From an uncultured Clostridia bacterium (GTDB lineage Bacteria; Bacillota; Clostridia; TANB77; CAG-508): 6,877 nucleotides of DNA. This document shows positions 1 to 6,612 of the stretch, one piece after another; position 1 is the stretch's first letter; each line of letters opens with the position of its first letter. Location of the stretch: assembly GCA_934131055.1 (NCBI GenBank), contig CAKOZB010000080.1, forward strand, positions 1 to 6,877, read 5' to 3'. A program made the translations under genes and the position numbers. The notes under the pieces were generated by a model, which saw only the letters and a program-made list of their open reading frames with translations, searched no databases and was not told the DNA's origin.

Positions 1-683
1 GCAACTATTGGAATCCATCTTTGTACTTCTTTCTTGTCTGTTCCTGTTTTCTCGCAGTATAAATTTACGTATTTTTCTGCTAATTCTTTTTGATTTCTCA
101 TAGAGAATATTAAATATGTGTTTGCTACGTCTGCTGAACCATTTCCTTGTGTTGCGTGTGCCCAGTCGATTATCGCATATTCTCCATTTTCTTTTACTAT
201 TATGTTACTTGGAACGAAGTCTCCATGGCATAGTTTGTCGTGGTTTTTCATTCCTTCTAGTCTTTGTAGCAACTCATATTTTGTCGTGTCACCTATGTTT
301 GTAGCATCTGTTATTTTTCTTCTATATTTGTCTTTTATTCTGTTTAATAGAGGTACTCTTTTTGATAGAACTTCTAATTGAATGCCTACGAAAAAGTTTA
401 AATATTCGTCTTGTTTTTCTGGATGTTCTTTCATTAAAACATCTAGTGGCGTTCCCTCTACATATTCTGTAATTATAGCCCATCTCTCGTTTATTTTTGT
501 AACTTCTTGTAATCTAGATATTTTTAAATCTGTGTTTTCTTCTACTCTTGATTGAATTAATGCCTCGTTTAATATATCTGCCTTCGAGTAGTTTTCTACG
601 AATAATTTTATCGTCTTATCTCCGTCTCTATAAACAGTTTTCGTTTTTCTTTCAGCTATTGGATTTATCAAATTAAATTCCAT
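1..683 (-). CDS. Aminoglycoside/choline-kinase-like phosphotransferase, C-terminus cut by the left edge
   Basis: The frame is open from ATG at 683 to the window edge, giving 227 codons. The protein has the bilobal APH (PF01636) kinase plan. A probable ATP-binding lysine is K26 in TIKLF. The hinge reads IITEYVEGTPL (about residues 70-80). Brenner's motif is CHGDFVPSN, with H153, catalytic D155 and N160. The metal-binding aspartate is D173 in IIDWAHA, followed by the family's DVANTYLIF helix. The last visible residues, RWIPIV, resemble the tryptophan helix near the end of related proteins, so I infer that only a few tens of residues are missing. The start is set by GGAGGTG 7 nt upstream. The ATG overlaps the adhE stop as TAATG, implying translational coupling. 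The family phosphorylates small hydroxyl compounds (antibiotics, choline, sugars, amino acids). The substrate here cannot be read from sequence, and a drug-resistance role should not be assumed. Confidence 0.88.
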   Translation of the reverse strand, partial: MEFNLINPIAERKTKTVYRDGDKTIKLFVENYSKADILNEALIQSRVEENTDLKISRLQEVTKINERWAIITEYVEGTPLDVLMKEHPEKQDEYLNFFVGIQLEVLSKRVPLLNRIKDKYRRKITDATNIGDTTKYELLQRLEGMKNHDKLCHGDFVPSNIIVKENGEYAIIDWAHATQGNGSADVANTYLIFSMRNQKELAEKYVNLYCEKTGTDKKEVQRWIPIV

Positions 684-3289
684 TATCTTTCACCTCCATA
701 ATATGTTTTTAAATAAATTTCTTTTATTTCGCTTATTAATGGGTATCTTGGATTTGCTCCTGTACATTGGTCATCAAATGCTTTTTCGCTCATTTCATCC
801 AATGTTGATAAGAAATCTTCTGCTGAAATTCCATAGTCTTTTATTGTTTTCTTGAAGCCAACTCTCTCTTTTAATTCGTCTATTTTGTTTATCAATCTTT
901 CTAGTTTTTCTTGGTCTGTGTTTCCGCCTAAGTTTAAGCTATCTGCTATTTCTGCATATCTTCTTAATGCGTGTGGATACTCGTATTGTGGGAATGTTCC
1001 CATTTTTGTTGGAACTTCTTCTGCATTAAATCTCATTACTTCATCTAATACCAATCCAACTGTAACTCCATGTGGTAGATGATGGTAAGCACCTAATTTA
1101 TGTCCCATTGAATGGCATATTCCTAAGAAAGCATTTGCGAATGCCATACCAGCCATCGTTGCTGCGTTTGCCATTTTTTCTCTTGCAATAGGGTCGTTTG
1201 CTCCTTCTTCATAAGCTCTTGGCAAATATTCGAATATTGTCTTGATTGCTTCTATTGCTAGGCCGTCTGTAAATTCAGTTGCCATCATAGAAACATAAGC
1301 TTCTATTGAATGAACTAAGGCATCAATTCCAGATGCTGATGTAAGTCCCTTTGGAGCATTCATCATCATATCTGCATCTACTATTGCCATTTTAGGAAGC
1401 AATTCATAGTCTGCAAGTGGATATTTTTGACCTGTTGTTTCGTCTGTTATTACCGCAAATGGTGTTACTTCTGAACCTGTTCCTGCTGATGTTGGAACTG
1501 CTATAAAGTAAGCTTTCTCTCCCATTTTAGGGAATGTGTAAACTCTTTTTCTAATATCCATGAATCTCATTGCCATGTCTAGGAAGTCTACTTCTGGATG
1601 CTCGTATAGAACCCACATTATTTTTGCTGCATCCATTGCAGAACCACCACCAATTGCTATAATGCAATCTGGTTTGAAGGCATCTATCAATTTAGCACCT
1701 TCTTTTGCACAAGCAAGAGTTGGGTCTGGAGCAACATTGAAGAATGTTTCGTGAACTATTCCCATCTCATCTAATTTATCTGTTACAACTTTTGTGTAAC
1801 CATTTTCATACAAGAATGTATCTGTTACTATAAATACTCTCTTCTTATTCATTACGTTTTTAAGTTCTTCTAAGGCTACAGGCAAGCAACCTCTCTTCAT
1901 ATAAACCTTTTCAGGTGCTCTAAACCAAAGCATATTTTCTCTCCTTTCGGCTACTGTTTTTATATTTAATAGATGTTTAATTCCAACATTTTCTGAAACC
2001 GAGTTTCCACCCCAAGTTCCACATCCAAGTGTTAAAGATGGAGTAAGTTTAAAGTTATACAAATCTCCAATTCCACCTTGTGATGATGGTGTGTTTACTA
2101 AAACTCTGCAAGTTTTCATTTTGCTATAAAATTTTTCTATTTTTTCTTTTTCTGTAACAGTATTTACGTATAGAGATGAAGTGTGTCCGAGTCCTCCATC
2201 TTCTATCAATCTATATGCCTTTTCAAGAGCATCGTCAAAACTGCTTGATTTATACATTGCAAGTACAGGAGATAATTTTTCGTGAGCAAATTCTTCAGAT
2301 AAATCCACGCTTTCAACCTCTCCGATTAAAATTTTAGTATTTTCTGGAACACTAACTCCAGCAAGTTCTGCTATCGTGTGTGCTTTTTGACCAACTATTT
2401 TAGCATTCAAGGCTCCATTTATGATTATAGTCTTACGAACCTTTTCCGTCTCTTCAGGATTCAATATGTAACATCCTCTTTTAACAAATTCGTCTTTTAC
2501 CTTATCATAAATCTTGTCGCTTACTATTACAGATTGCTCAGAAGCACAAATCATTCCATTATCAAATGTTTTAGAATGTATAATCGAGTTTACTGCCAAG
2601 ATTACATTAGCACTCTCGTCAATAACAGCAGGAGTATTTCCCGCACCAACGCCTAGAGCTGGCTTTCCACTAGAATAAGCAGACTTAACCATGCCAGGTC
2701 CACCAGTCGCAAGTATAATATCTGCAGACTGCATTAGCATATTTGTAAGTTCAAGTGACGGAACATCAATCCATGCAATAATGCCTTCTGGAGCACCAGC
2801 CTTTACTGCCGCCTCTAAAACAGTTTTTGCAGCCTCTATAGTAGACTTTTTAGCTCTTGGATGAGGGCTAATTATAATTCCATTTCTAGTTTTCAGCGCA
2901 ATTAAAGTCTTAAAAATTGCCGTGGAAGTTGGGTTAGTCGTTGGAATAACAGCAGCTATAATACCAACTGGCTCAGCTATCTTTTTAATTCCATAACTAT
3001 CATCTTGATAAATTACTCCACAAGTTTTTTCATTTTTGTATTTATTATATATATATTCTGCCGCATAATGGTTCTTAATTACTTTATCTTCTACTATTCC
3101 CATTCCAGTCTCTTCTACTGCCATCTTAGCAAGTGGAATTCTAGCTCCATTCGCAGCAATAGCCGCAGCCTGAAATATTTTATCTACCTGCTCTTGTGAA
3201 TATTTCGAAAATTCCTTTTGTGCATTCTTAACTCTCTCTAGTGTCTTTGCCAAAGTTTCAACGCTGTCAACACATTCGTATTCACTCAT
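683..3289 (-). CDS. adhE: Bifunctional acetaldehyde-CoA / alcohol dehydrogenase AdhE
   Basis: This 868-residue cytoplasmic enzyme reduces acetyl-CoA to acetaldehyde and then to ethanol, using two NADH; the family forms spirosome filaments. The N-terminal aldehyde dehydrogenase half (about 1-440) carries the catalytic cysteine C248 in NGMICASEQ. The C-terminal iron-dependent alcohol dehydrogenase half (about 450-868) has the NAD-binding GGGSAMD at 547-553. The metal ligands D656 and H660 (GIDALVHS), H726 (CHSMGH) and H740 (HHLPHG) each lie three residues after the E. coli positions. Length is normal (E. coli 891) and no key residue is missing. An upstream in-frame ATG at 3328 would add 13 residues. 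I chose ATG 3289 because AAGGAGG lies 8 nt before it and because the upstream ATG falls in the predicted -10 box. The gene ends in TAATG overlap with the phosphotransferase. It is probably the first gene of a two-gene or longer operon with its own promoter at 3324-3352. Confidence 0.97.
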   Translation of the reverse strand: MSEYECVDSVETLAKTLERVKNAQKEFSKYSQEQVDKIFQAAAIAANGARIPLAKMAVEETGMGIVEDKVIKNHYAAEYIYNKYKNEKTCGVIYQDDSYGIKKIAEPVGIIAAVIPTTNPTSTAIFKTLIALKTRNGIIISPHPRAKKSTIEAAKTVLEAAVKAGAPEGIIAWIDVPSLELTNMLMQSADIILATGGPGMVKSAYSSGKPALGVGAGNTPAVIDESANVILAVNSIIHSKTFDNGMICASEQSVIVSDKIYDKVKDEFVKRGCYILNPEETEKVRKTIIINGALNAKIVGQKAHTIAELAGVSVPENTKILIGEVESVDLSEEFAHEKLSPVLAMYKSSSFDDALEKAYRLIEDGGLGHTSSLYVNTVTEKEKIEKFYSKMKTCRVLVNTPSSQGGIGDLYNFKLTPSLTLGCGTWGGNSVSENVGIKHLLNIKTVAERRENMLWFRAPEKVYMKRGCLPVALEELKNVMNKKRVFIVTDTFLYENGYTKVVTDKLDEMGIVHETFFNVAPDPTLACAKEGAKLIDAFKPDCIIAIGGGSAMDAAKIMWVLYEHPEVDFLDMAMRFMDIRKRVYTFPKMGEKAYFIAVPTSAGTGSEVTPFAVITDETTGQKYPLADYELLPKMAIVDADMMMNAPKGLTSASGIDALVHSIEAYVSMMATEFTDGLAIEAIKTIFEYLPRAYEEGANDPIAREKMANAATMAGMAFANAFLGICHSMGHKLGAYHHLPHGVTVGLVLDEVMRFNAEEVPTKMGTFPQYEYPHALRRYAEIADSLNLGGNTDQEKLERLINKIDELKERVGFKKTIKDYGISAEDFLSTLDEMSEKAFDDQCTGANPRYPLISEIKEIYLKTYYGGER
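691..697 (-). promoter_or_regulatory. Ribosome binding site of the phosphotransferase, inside the end of adhE
   Basis: On the minus strand GGAGGTG lies 7 nt before the ATG at 683, within the last codons of adhE. With the TAATG stop/start overlap it favours termination-reinitiation by the same ribosomes, so the phosphotransferase probably has no promoter of its own. Confidence 0.8.
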
Positions 3290-3297
3290 TAAAAATT

Positions 3298-3304
3298 CCT
3301 CCTT
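3298..3304 (-). promoter_or_regulatory. Ribosome binding site that fixes the adhE start
   Basis: AAGGAGG on the minus strand sits 8 nt before ATG 3289. No comparable site precedes the in-frame ATG at 3328, which decides the start in favour of the 868-residue protein beginning MSEYECV. Confidence 0.9.
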
Positions 3305-3323
3305 ATGTTCTAAATTTACGCCT

Positions 3324-3352
3324 ATCATATCAAAAAACTAATAGTTTTACAA
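3324..3352 (-). promoter_or_regulatory. Predicted adhE promoter, -35 inside a hairpin loop
   Basis: On the minus strand TTGTAA (3347-3352) and TATGAT (3324-3329) are separated by exactly 17 bp. They match the sigma-A consensus at 4 of 6 and 5 of 6 positions. Transcription would begin near 3317, leaving a leader of roughly 28 nt with the Shine-Dalgarno in it. The -35 box covers the loop of the inverted repeat at 3335-3362, so this site may be both a promoter and the end of the upstream transcript. No consensus Rex operator is visible. Confidence 0.65.
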
Positions 3353-3362
3353 CTATTAGTTT
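3332..3362 (-). terminator. Inverted repeat with T-tract after the HipA-like kinase gene
   Basis: Perfect 12-bp arms (3335-3346 and 3351-3362, AAACTAATAGTT and its complement) flank a 4-nt loop and overlap the kinase stop codon at 3356-3358. On the minus strand the stem runs into TTTTTT, the layout of an intrinsic terminator. The stem has only two G:C pairs, so termination may be leaky. The repeat could equally be a protein-binding dyad, because it is centred on the adhE -35 box. Confidence 0.55.
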
Positions 3363-3366
3363 ACAA
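3338..3366 (-). repeat. Imperfect tandem direct repeat over the adhE -35 region
   Basis: Reading the minus strand, TTGTAAACTAATAG is followed immediately by TTGTAAAACTATTAG. The two units differ by one inserted base and one substitution. The second unit contains the -35 box, and the first lies in the last codons of the kinase gene. Part of the similarity follows from CTAATAG being nearly its own complement. Confidence 0.6.
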
Positions 3367-4216
3367 TTTTTTCGTATACTTCTTTTAATATTTCATATTT
3401 TATTTCTATTATCTTTTTATAGAAATTTTTTCTTATGTCTGATATTTCTTCCATATTCTCTATCAATTTATAGATATTATCAATTTTTATTCTTTCAAAT
3501 ACCCTTCTAATAGCATCATTGCAATCTTTATTTTCCATTTGTTTCAAAAATGACATATAATTTATCTTTTTTCCATTTATCTTAATACATGAATAACAAT
3601 TTATTGCTAAATTTTTTAATTCTACATCGCTCAATTTAGAAAGTTCACAATCTTCAAGCATCGGATTTAGGCAAGATCCACAATCATATATTGGTGAAAA
3701 TTTTATTTCATTCATTTCTGTATTTACTAAAAATCCCCAATTTCCATTGTGTCTATCTGTATTTCCAATTAAAGCATCTATAATAAACATATCCCAAAAT
3801 TTTTTCTTAGTTTCATCAGAATTTATCATTTTGTTTTCATCAATTACATCCATAATGTCATCTAATTCTGTTTCGATTTTTTTATCTGGGTTTGTACTCA
3901 ATGCTAAATTTTCGAATTCATATAAAATATGATTCCTGTCTGTAAAGTCCTCACATGCACAAACTATTTTTTCTCTTTCATTGTATTTATAAATTGCAAG
4001 CATTGTATTTTGCACATTAAATCCACACAATCTAAATATATTACTTCCTACATATTCGGAAAAGGCATTATTTATATATGATATATTTTTTCCTTTTTCT
4101 CTTATTGGATCTGGAAATTTTACAAGATATTTCTTTCCCTCATAAACTAGTGTTTTCTTCTTTTCTGAACCTTTATAATAATTGATTTCTTCTATTGCAT
4201 TTGTTAAATCTAACAT
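3356..4216 (-). CDS. HipA/CtkA-like serine-threonine kinase without a HipB partner
   Basis: This 286-residue protein matches the kinase part of HipA (HipA_C fold) and lacks HipA's usual N-terminal subdomain, as in the short CtkA-type kinases. A possible glycine-rich loop is YKGSEKK (14-20). The ATP-binding lysine is probably K33 in YLVKFP. The catalytic loop is GNTDRHNGN, with D154 as probable base and N159 as metal ligand. D178 in PIYDCGS takes the place of the DFG aspartate. All key residues are present, so I expect it to be active. Characterised relatives phosphorylate proteins such as glutamyl-tRNA synthetase (HipA), or act as secreted effectors (CtkA); the target here is unknown. AGAGGAG lies 6 nt before the ATG. 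The gene begins 63 bp after the aldolase gene with no terminator between them, so it is probably transcribed with it. No HTH antitoxin gene is adjacent. Many lysines and AAA/ATA codons make it one of the most AT-rich genes here. Confidence 0.82.
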   Translation of the reverse strand: MLDLTNAIEEINYYKGSEKKKTLVYEGKKYLVKFPDPIREKGKNISYINNAFSEYVGSNIFRLCGFNVQNTMLAIYKYNEREKIVCACEDFTDRNHILYEFENLALSTNPDKKIETELDDIMDVIDENKMINSDETKKKFWDMFIIDALIGNTDRHNGNWGFLVNTEMNEIKFSPIYDCGSCLNPMLEDCELSKLSDVELKNLAINCYSCIKINGKKINYMSFLKQMENKDCNDAIRRVFERIKIDNIYKLIENMEEISDIRKNFYKKIIEIKYEILKEVYEKIVN

Positions 4217-4222
4217 ACTATA

Positions 4223-4229
4223 CTCCTCT
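4223..4229 (-). promoter_or_regulatory. Ribosome binding site of the HipA-like kinase
   Basis: AGAGGAG on the minus strand ends 6 nt before ATG 4216. The 63-nt gap back to the aldolase stop is in frame but contains no other good start codon, so the start is well supported. Confidence 0.75.
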
Positions 4230-4279
4230 ATTTTTGTGCATTTATAGTAAACCTTCTTTTTCTTCAGCTTGTATCCATT

Positions 4280-5167
4280 TTAGTCTATTGATGCATTGTA
4301 TATTTTTACTATTGCATTGTTTAATGCTGTATCAAATTCTTCTTGTGTTTGATGTGCATTTAAGTCTTGTAATAATGCTCTTGAGAAGCTTGCTATCATT
4401 CTGTTATTTTTAGCAAGTAATTCACATGCTTCGTCTATTTCGTATCCGCCAGATAAAGCAACAATTCTTACAACACAGTCGTAATCATATAAATCTAAGT
4501 AATGGTTTGCAACTGTTGGTATTGTAAATTTAAACATTATTTTGTCTGCTGGATTCCATTCTTTTAATTTTCTTATTATTTCGTCTTTTAATATTTTTTC
4601 GCAAAGTTCTTTTTGCTCTGAATGTATGTCTACTTCTGGTTCGATTATTGGAACTAATCCACCATCGCATATTGTTTTAGCAAATTCGAATTGTTGGTTT
4701 ACAATGTCTCTTATTCCTTCTTCGTTTGCTTCATATATTACAGATCTCATCTTTGTTCCAAATACATGCTTTTTGCTTGCTTCTTCTATTTCTTCCTTTA
4801 AGTTTGGAATTTCTTTCATTAACTTTACGCCATTCTTTTCTTCGGCTAATCCCTTATCAACTTTTAAGAAAGAAACTATTCCCTTTTCATCCCATAAATA
4901 ATCTGCTGTAAATTTTCCATTTACTTCTGACATCATTGTTTTTTCGAAAAGAATTGTTCCTAAAATGTGCTCATTTGTGAACACTTTGCTTGTCATAACT
5001 CTTTTTCTCATTTCATGGATTAAGTTGAACATTTCCTCTTCTGAGCTATATTCACTTTCATCTATTCCATAATTTTTTAGAGTCTTTGCACTGCTTCCAC
5101 CACTTTGGTCAAGTGCTGCAATAAATCCTCTTCCATCTCTCATAATTTCATACATTTTCTCATTCAT
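4280..5167 (-). CDS. fda: Fructose-bisphosphate aldolase, class I (bacterial Fda type)
   Basis: This cytoplasmic enzyme cleaves fructose 1,6-bisphosphate to dihydroxyacetone phosphate and glyceraldehyde 3-phosphate through a Schiff base, without a metal. The start at ATG 5167 gives 295 residues, the usual length of the staphylococcal-type enzyme (about 296). Class I active-site motifs are present: D20 in FIAALDQSGGS, K102 in FLKVDKG, K139 and R141 in GTKMRS, E176 and E178 in PIIEPEV. K213 in KFTIP is the expected Schiff-base lysine, and the phosphate-binding LSGGY lies at 238-242. A longer start at 5200 is unlikely because GGAGG lies 8 nt before ATG 5167. The gene has its own near-consensus promoter just upstream and probably reads through into the HipA-like kinase. 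Nothing is missing or truncated. Confidence 0.95.
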   Translation of the reverse strand: MNEKMYEIMRDGRGFIAALDQSGGSSAKTLKNYGIDESEYSSEEEMFNLIHEMRKRVMTSKVFTNEHILGTILFEKTMMSEVNGKFTADYLWDEKGIVSFLKVDKGLAEEKNGVKLMKEIPNLKEEIEEASKKHVFGTKMRSVIYEANEEGIRDIVNQQFEFAKTICDGGLVPIIEPEVDIHSEQKELCEKILKDEIIRKLKEWNPADKIMFKFTIPTVANHYLDLYDYDCVVRIVALSGGYEIDEACELLAKNNRMIASFSRALLQDLNAHQTQEEFDTALNNAIVKIYNASID

Positions 5168-5175
5168 TTGTATTA

Positions 5176-5180
5176 CCTCC
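5176..5180 (-). promoter_or_regulatory. Ribosome binding site that fixes the aldolase start
   Basis: GGAGG on the minus strand is 8 nt before ATG 5167. It lies downstream of the alternative ATG at 5200, inside that longer frame, so it supports the 295-residue product. An AU-only stem with its arm ending at 5180 could weakly cover the first base of this site. Confidence 0.85.
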
Positions 5181-5240
5181 ATATATATAGTTTTTATCAT
5201 AATTAAAAATATATGCTTAAATCATACAATTTTCATTTAG

Positions 5241-5269
5241 ATTATACTTATTAAAATCATAAAAGTCAA
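5241..5269 (-). promoter_or_regulatory. Strong predicted promoter of the aldolase gene
   Basis: TTGACT (5264-5269) and TATAAT (5241-5246) on the minus strand are 17 bp apart, matching the sigma-A consensus at 5 of 6 and 6 of 6 positions. The -35 box directly abuts the stop codon of the membrane-protein gene (5270-5272). The leader would be about 65 nt. This is the best promoter in the window, and it has no inverted repeat, unlike those of adhE and the cysteine hydrolase. Confidence 0.85.
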
Positions 5270-5980
5270 CTATTTTATTGTTTTCAACGCTTCACTCGTT
5301 ATCTTATCCTTATCAAATTTTTGATATATAAATATTAAAATTGCAACTGCCACTACGATTATTCCATATAATAAAATTCCCAATTTCCAGTCACCAACTG
5401 CAATATTTGCTCCAGCAAGTGTTGATGATATTACTGATGGAAATCTTGCAAATGTTGATATTAATATAAATTTTAATGGCTTTATTGGTAGCAATCCTGC
5501 AATGTATACTAATAAATCTTTTGGTGTTCCCGGCAATAAAAATAGTATTAACATTATCATTTCAATCTTTTTTGGATTTTGAAAAAGTTTGCTGTTTTCT
5601 ATTTTCTTTACTTTGTTTTCATCACAAAATTCATATACGAATTTCTTTCCAAATTTTCTAACCAATAAGAATATTACGGTAGAGATAATCCATGCTGAAG
5701 CCATAATAAAAACTGTGCCCCACAGTCCTCCATAACACATTCCTGCTAGAATTTCAATCGGTTCACCCGGTATTATAAATAAAAATATTTGTGCAACCTG
5801 AAGCCCAAACAGAGATAACAATCCCCATATTCCAGAGTTATCCACCCTTTGTTTAAAAGCGGTTTGTCCTTCTACTGTTGATAAATTTTTCATTACAGGA
5901 AACAAATATATTGTTGCTCCAATACATATTACAAGTGCTATTATAAACATTACTAGTTTTAATATTTTTACTTTACTCAT
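5270..5980 (-). CDS. TVP38/TMEM64 (VTT-domain, DedA-superfamily) membrane protein
   Basis: This is a 236-residue integral membrane protein. Hydrophobic segments lie at about 8-27, 52-70, 84-107, 141-165 and 200-219. The VTT/SNARE-associated core (PF09335) shows its two proline-glycine re-entrant motifs: IPGEPIEILAG at 70-80, leading into YGGLWGT, and LLPGTPKDLLVYIAG at 148-162. The conserved ARFPSVISSTLAGANI follows at 178-193. Relatives act in membrane homeostasis, and several DedA-superfamily members move lipids across the membrane. The substrate here cannot be assigned. The Shine-Dalgarno is weak or badly spaced: AAGGA lies 13 nt before ATG 5980, and no better start is visible. Expression may therefore be low. 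It follows the cysteine-hydrolase gene by 63 bp with no clear terminator, so co-transcription is possible, with or without the weak promoter at 6034-6064. Confidence 0.9.
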   Translation of the reverse strand: MSKVKILKLVMFIIALVICIGATIYLFPVMKNLSTVEGQTAFKQRVDNSGIWGLLSLFGLQVAQIFLFIIPGEPIEILAGMCYGGLWGTVFIMASAWIISTVIFLLVRKFGKKFVYEFCDENKVKKIENSKLFQNPKKIEMIMLILFLLPGTPKDLLVYIAGLLPIKPLKFILISTFARFPSVISSTLAGANIAVGDWKLGILLYGIIVVAVAILIFIYQKFDKDKITSEALKTIK

Positions 5981-6033
5981 TATTTTACCACATTCCTTTT
6001 TCTATATAATATTCCGGTTATTTTAAAATTCTA

Positions 6034-6064
6034 ATTATACGTTTTATAAATTTGCCACATTCAA
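6034..6064 (-). promoter_or_regulatory. Possible weak promoter for the VTT membrane protein
   Basis: On the minus strand TTGAAT (6059-6064) and TATAAT (6034-6039) are 19 bp apart, longer than optimal, and overlap the end of the cysteine-hydrolase gene. An alternative is TTAGAA (6029-6034) with TATTAT (6006-6011) at 17 bp. Neither is convincing by eye in such AT-rich DNA. Confidence 0.35.
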
Positions 6065-6598
6065 AATCGGCGTTTCAGTAATTTTATACTCTTTTAATGC
6101 TCCCTTGTATTCCAATCTTATATTCTCCAAATGTAAAAAATCCTCCGGCTTTACTATATCTGGTAAATTATTCTTAATTTGAGCTTTTTTCATAGCATAT
6201 TTCACAAATTCTGCACAATAAAAAGCTTTTCTTCTCTGAATCCTCATGTGTAAAGCAACTGCAACAAGTCCGATAAAATTAAATTTATATTCTTGAGATG
6301 TTGCCTCAACCTTATGTATTATTTGAGTCAATCTATTATATTGTTCGTCAGAAATTATTATAGAGTAGACTGCTGTTTGAGTATTTTTAAATCTTTTAAA
6401 TGTTCCAATATTTATACCTTCATGCACAAATCCCCCTATAAATGGATTATATGGCTTCAGCCTTCCAAAGCTGTACATCATCGTCAAATTTTCATCTAAT
6501 CCAATAGACACATGCGAATATTCGGCTCCTGTATATACCTTTACAATCCTTGAAAGTACAGTGCCACTATATGTTAAAATTATATAAATGCGTTTCAA
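6044..6598 (-). CDS. YiiX/NlpC-P60-like permuted papain-fold cysteine hydrolase, TTG start
   Basis: This 184-residue protein shows the permuted papain-like order, with histidine first and cysteine later. H29 lies in AEYSHVSIGLD, and the probable nucleophile C128 lies in AFYCAEFVKYAM. Between them is a beta-rich middle part with SFGRLKPYNPF at about 43-53. Members of this group (YiiX/YebB, DUF-type amidases) are thought to cleave amide bonds in lipids or cell-wall peptides; the substrate here is unknown. There is no signal peptide and no membrane segment long enough to be certain, so a cytoplasmic or membrane-surface location is likely. The start is TTG at 6596-6598, chosen because AAGGAGG lies 5 nt upstream and the sequence MKRIYIILTYSG begins the conserved fold directly. 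The gene has an extended -10 promoter wrapped in inverted repeats. The family call is made by motif recognition and is less certain than the adhE or aldolase calls. Confidence 0.72.
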   Translation of the reverse strand: MKRIYIILTYSGTVLSRIVKVYTGAEYSHVSIGLDENLTMMYSFGRLKPYNPFIGGFVHEGINIGTFKRFKNTQTAVYSIIISDEQYNRLTQIIHKVEATSQEYKFNFIGLVAVALHMRIQRRKAFYCAEFVKYAMKKAQIKNNLPDIVKPEDFLHLENIRLEYKGALKEYKITETPILNVANL

Positions 6599-6603
6599 AT
6601 TTT

Positions 6604-6610
6604 CCTCCTT
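6604..6610 (-). promoter_or_regulatory. Ribosome binding site supporting the TTG start
   Basis: A near-perfect AAGGAGG on the minus strand lies 5 nt before TTG 6598. No ATG or GTG is placed as well in this frame, so the rare start codon is the best choice. Confidence 0.85.
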
Positions 6611-6612
6611 AA

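Noticed and set aside
118..381. Plus-strand open frames across this region and others such as 2378-2656, 3241-3510 and 4542-4901.
   Set aside because: They lie antisense to well-supported minus-strand genes, lack Shine-Dalgarno sites and have low-complexity, serine- and leucine-rich translations typical of shadow frames.
1..683. Aminoglycoside resistance gene.
   Set aside because: The fold motifs are shared by many APH-family metabolic kinases. Operon coupling to adhE and lack of a recognisable resistance subfamily make a resistance call unsupported.
3290..3328. Longer adhE protein starting at ATG 3328 (13 extra residues).
   Set aside because: That ATG lies in the predicted -10 box TATGAT and has no Shine-Dalgarno, whereas ATG 3289 has AAGGAGG at 8 nt and gives a normal AdhE N-terminus.
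3335..3366. Rex operator upstream of adhE.
   Set aside because: TTGTAAAACTATTAG does not match the clostridial Rex palindrome TTGTTAA-N4-TTAACAA; the right half is missing.
4217..4279. A hipB-like antitoxin or small gene between the aldolase and the kinase, including an open stretch reading WIQAEEKEGLL just after the aldolase stop.
   Set aside because: The gap is only 63 bp, far too short for an HTH protein. The stretch has no start codon or ribosome site of its own, and the aldolase already ends at its canonical place, so it is most likely chance.
5168..5200. Longer aldolase starting at ATG 5200 (11 extra residues).
   Set aside because: The GGAGG site falls inside that extension and is correctly spaced for ATG 5167. 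The shorter product matches the family length.
6032..6046. CcpA cre site around TATAAAACGTATAA upstream of the VTT gene.
   Set aside because: Only the central CG and a few A/T positions fit the cre consensus. The conserved TG and CA ends are absent.
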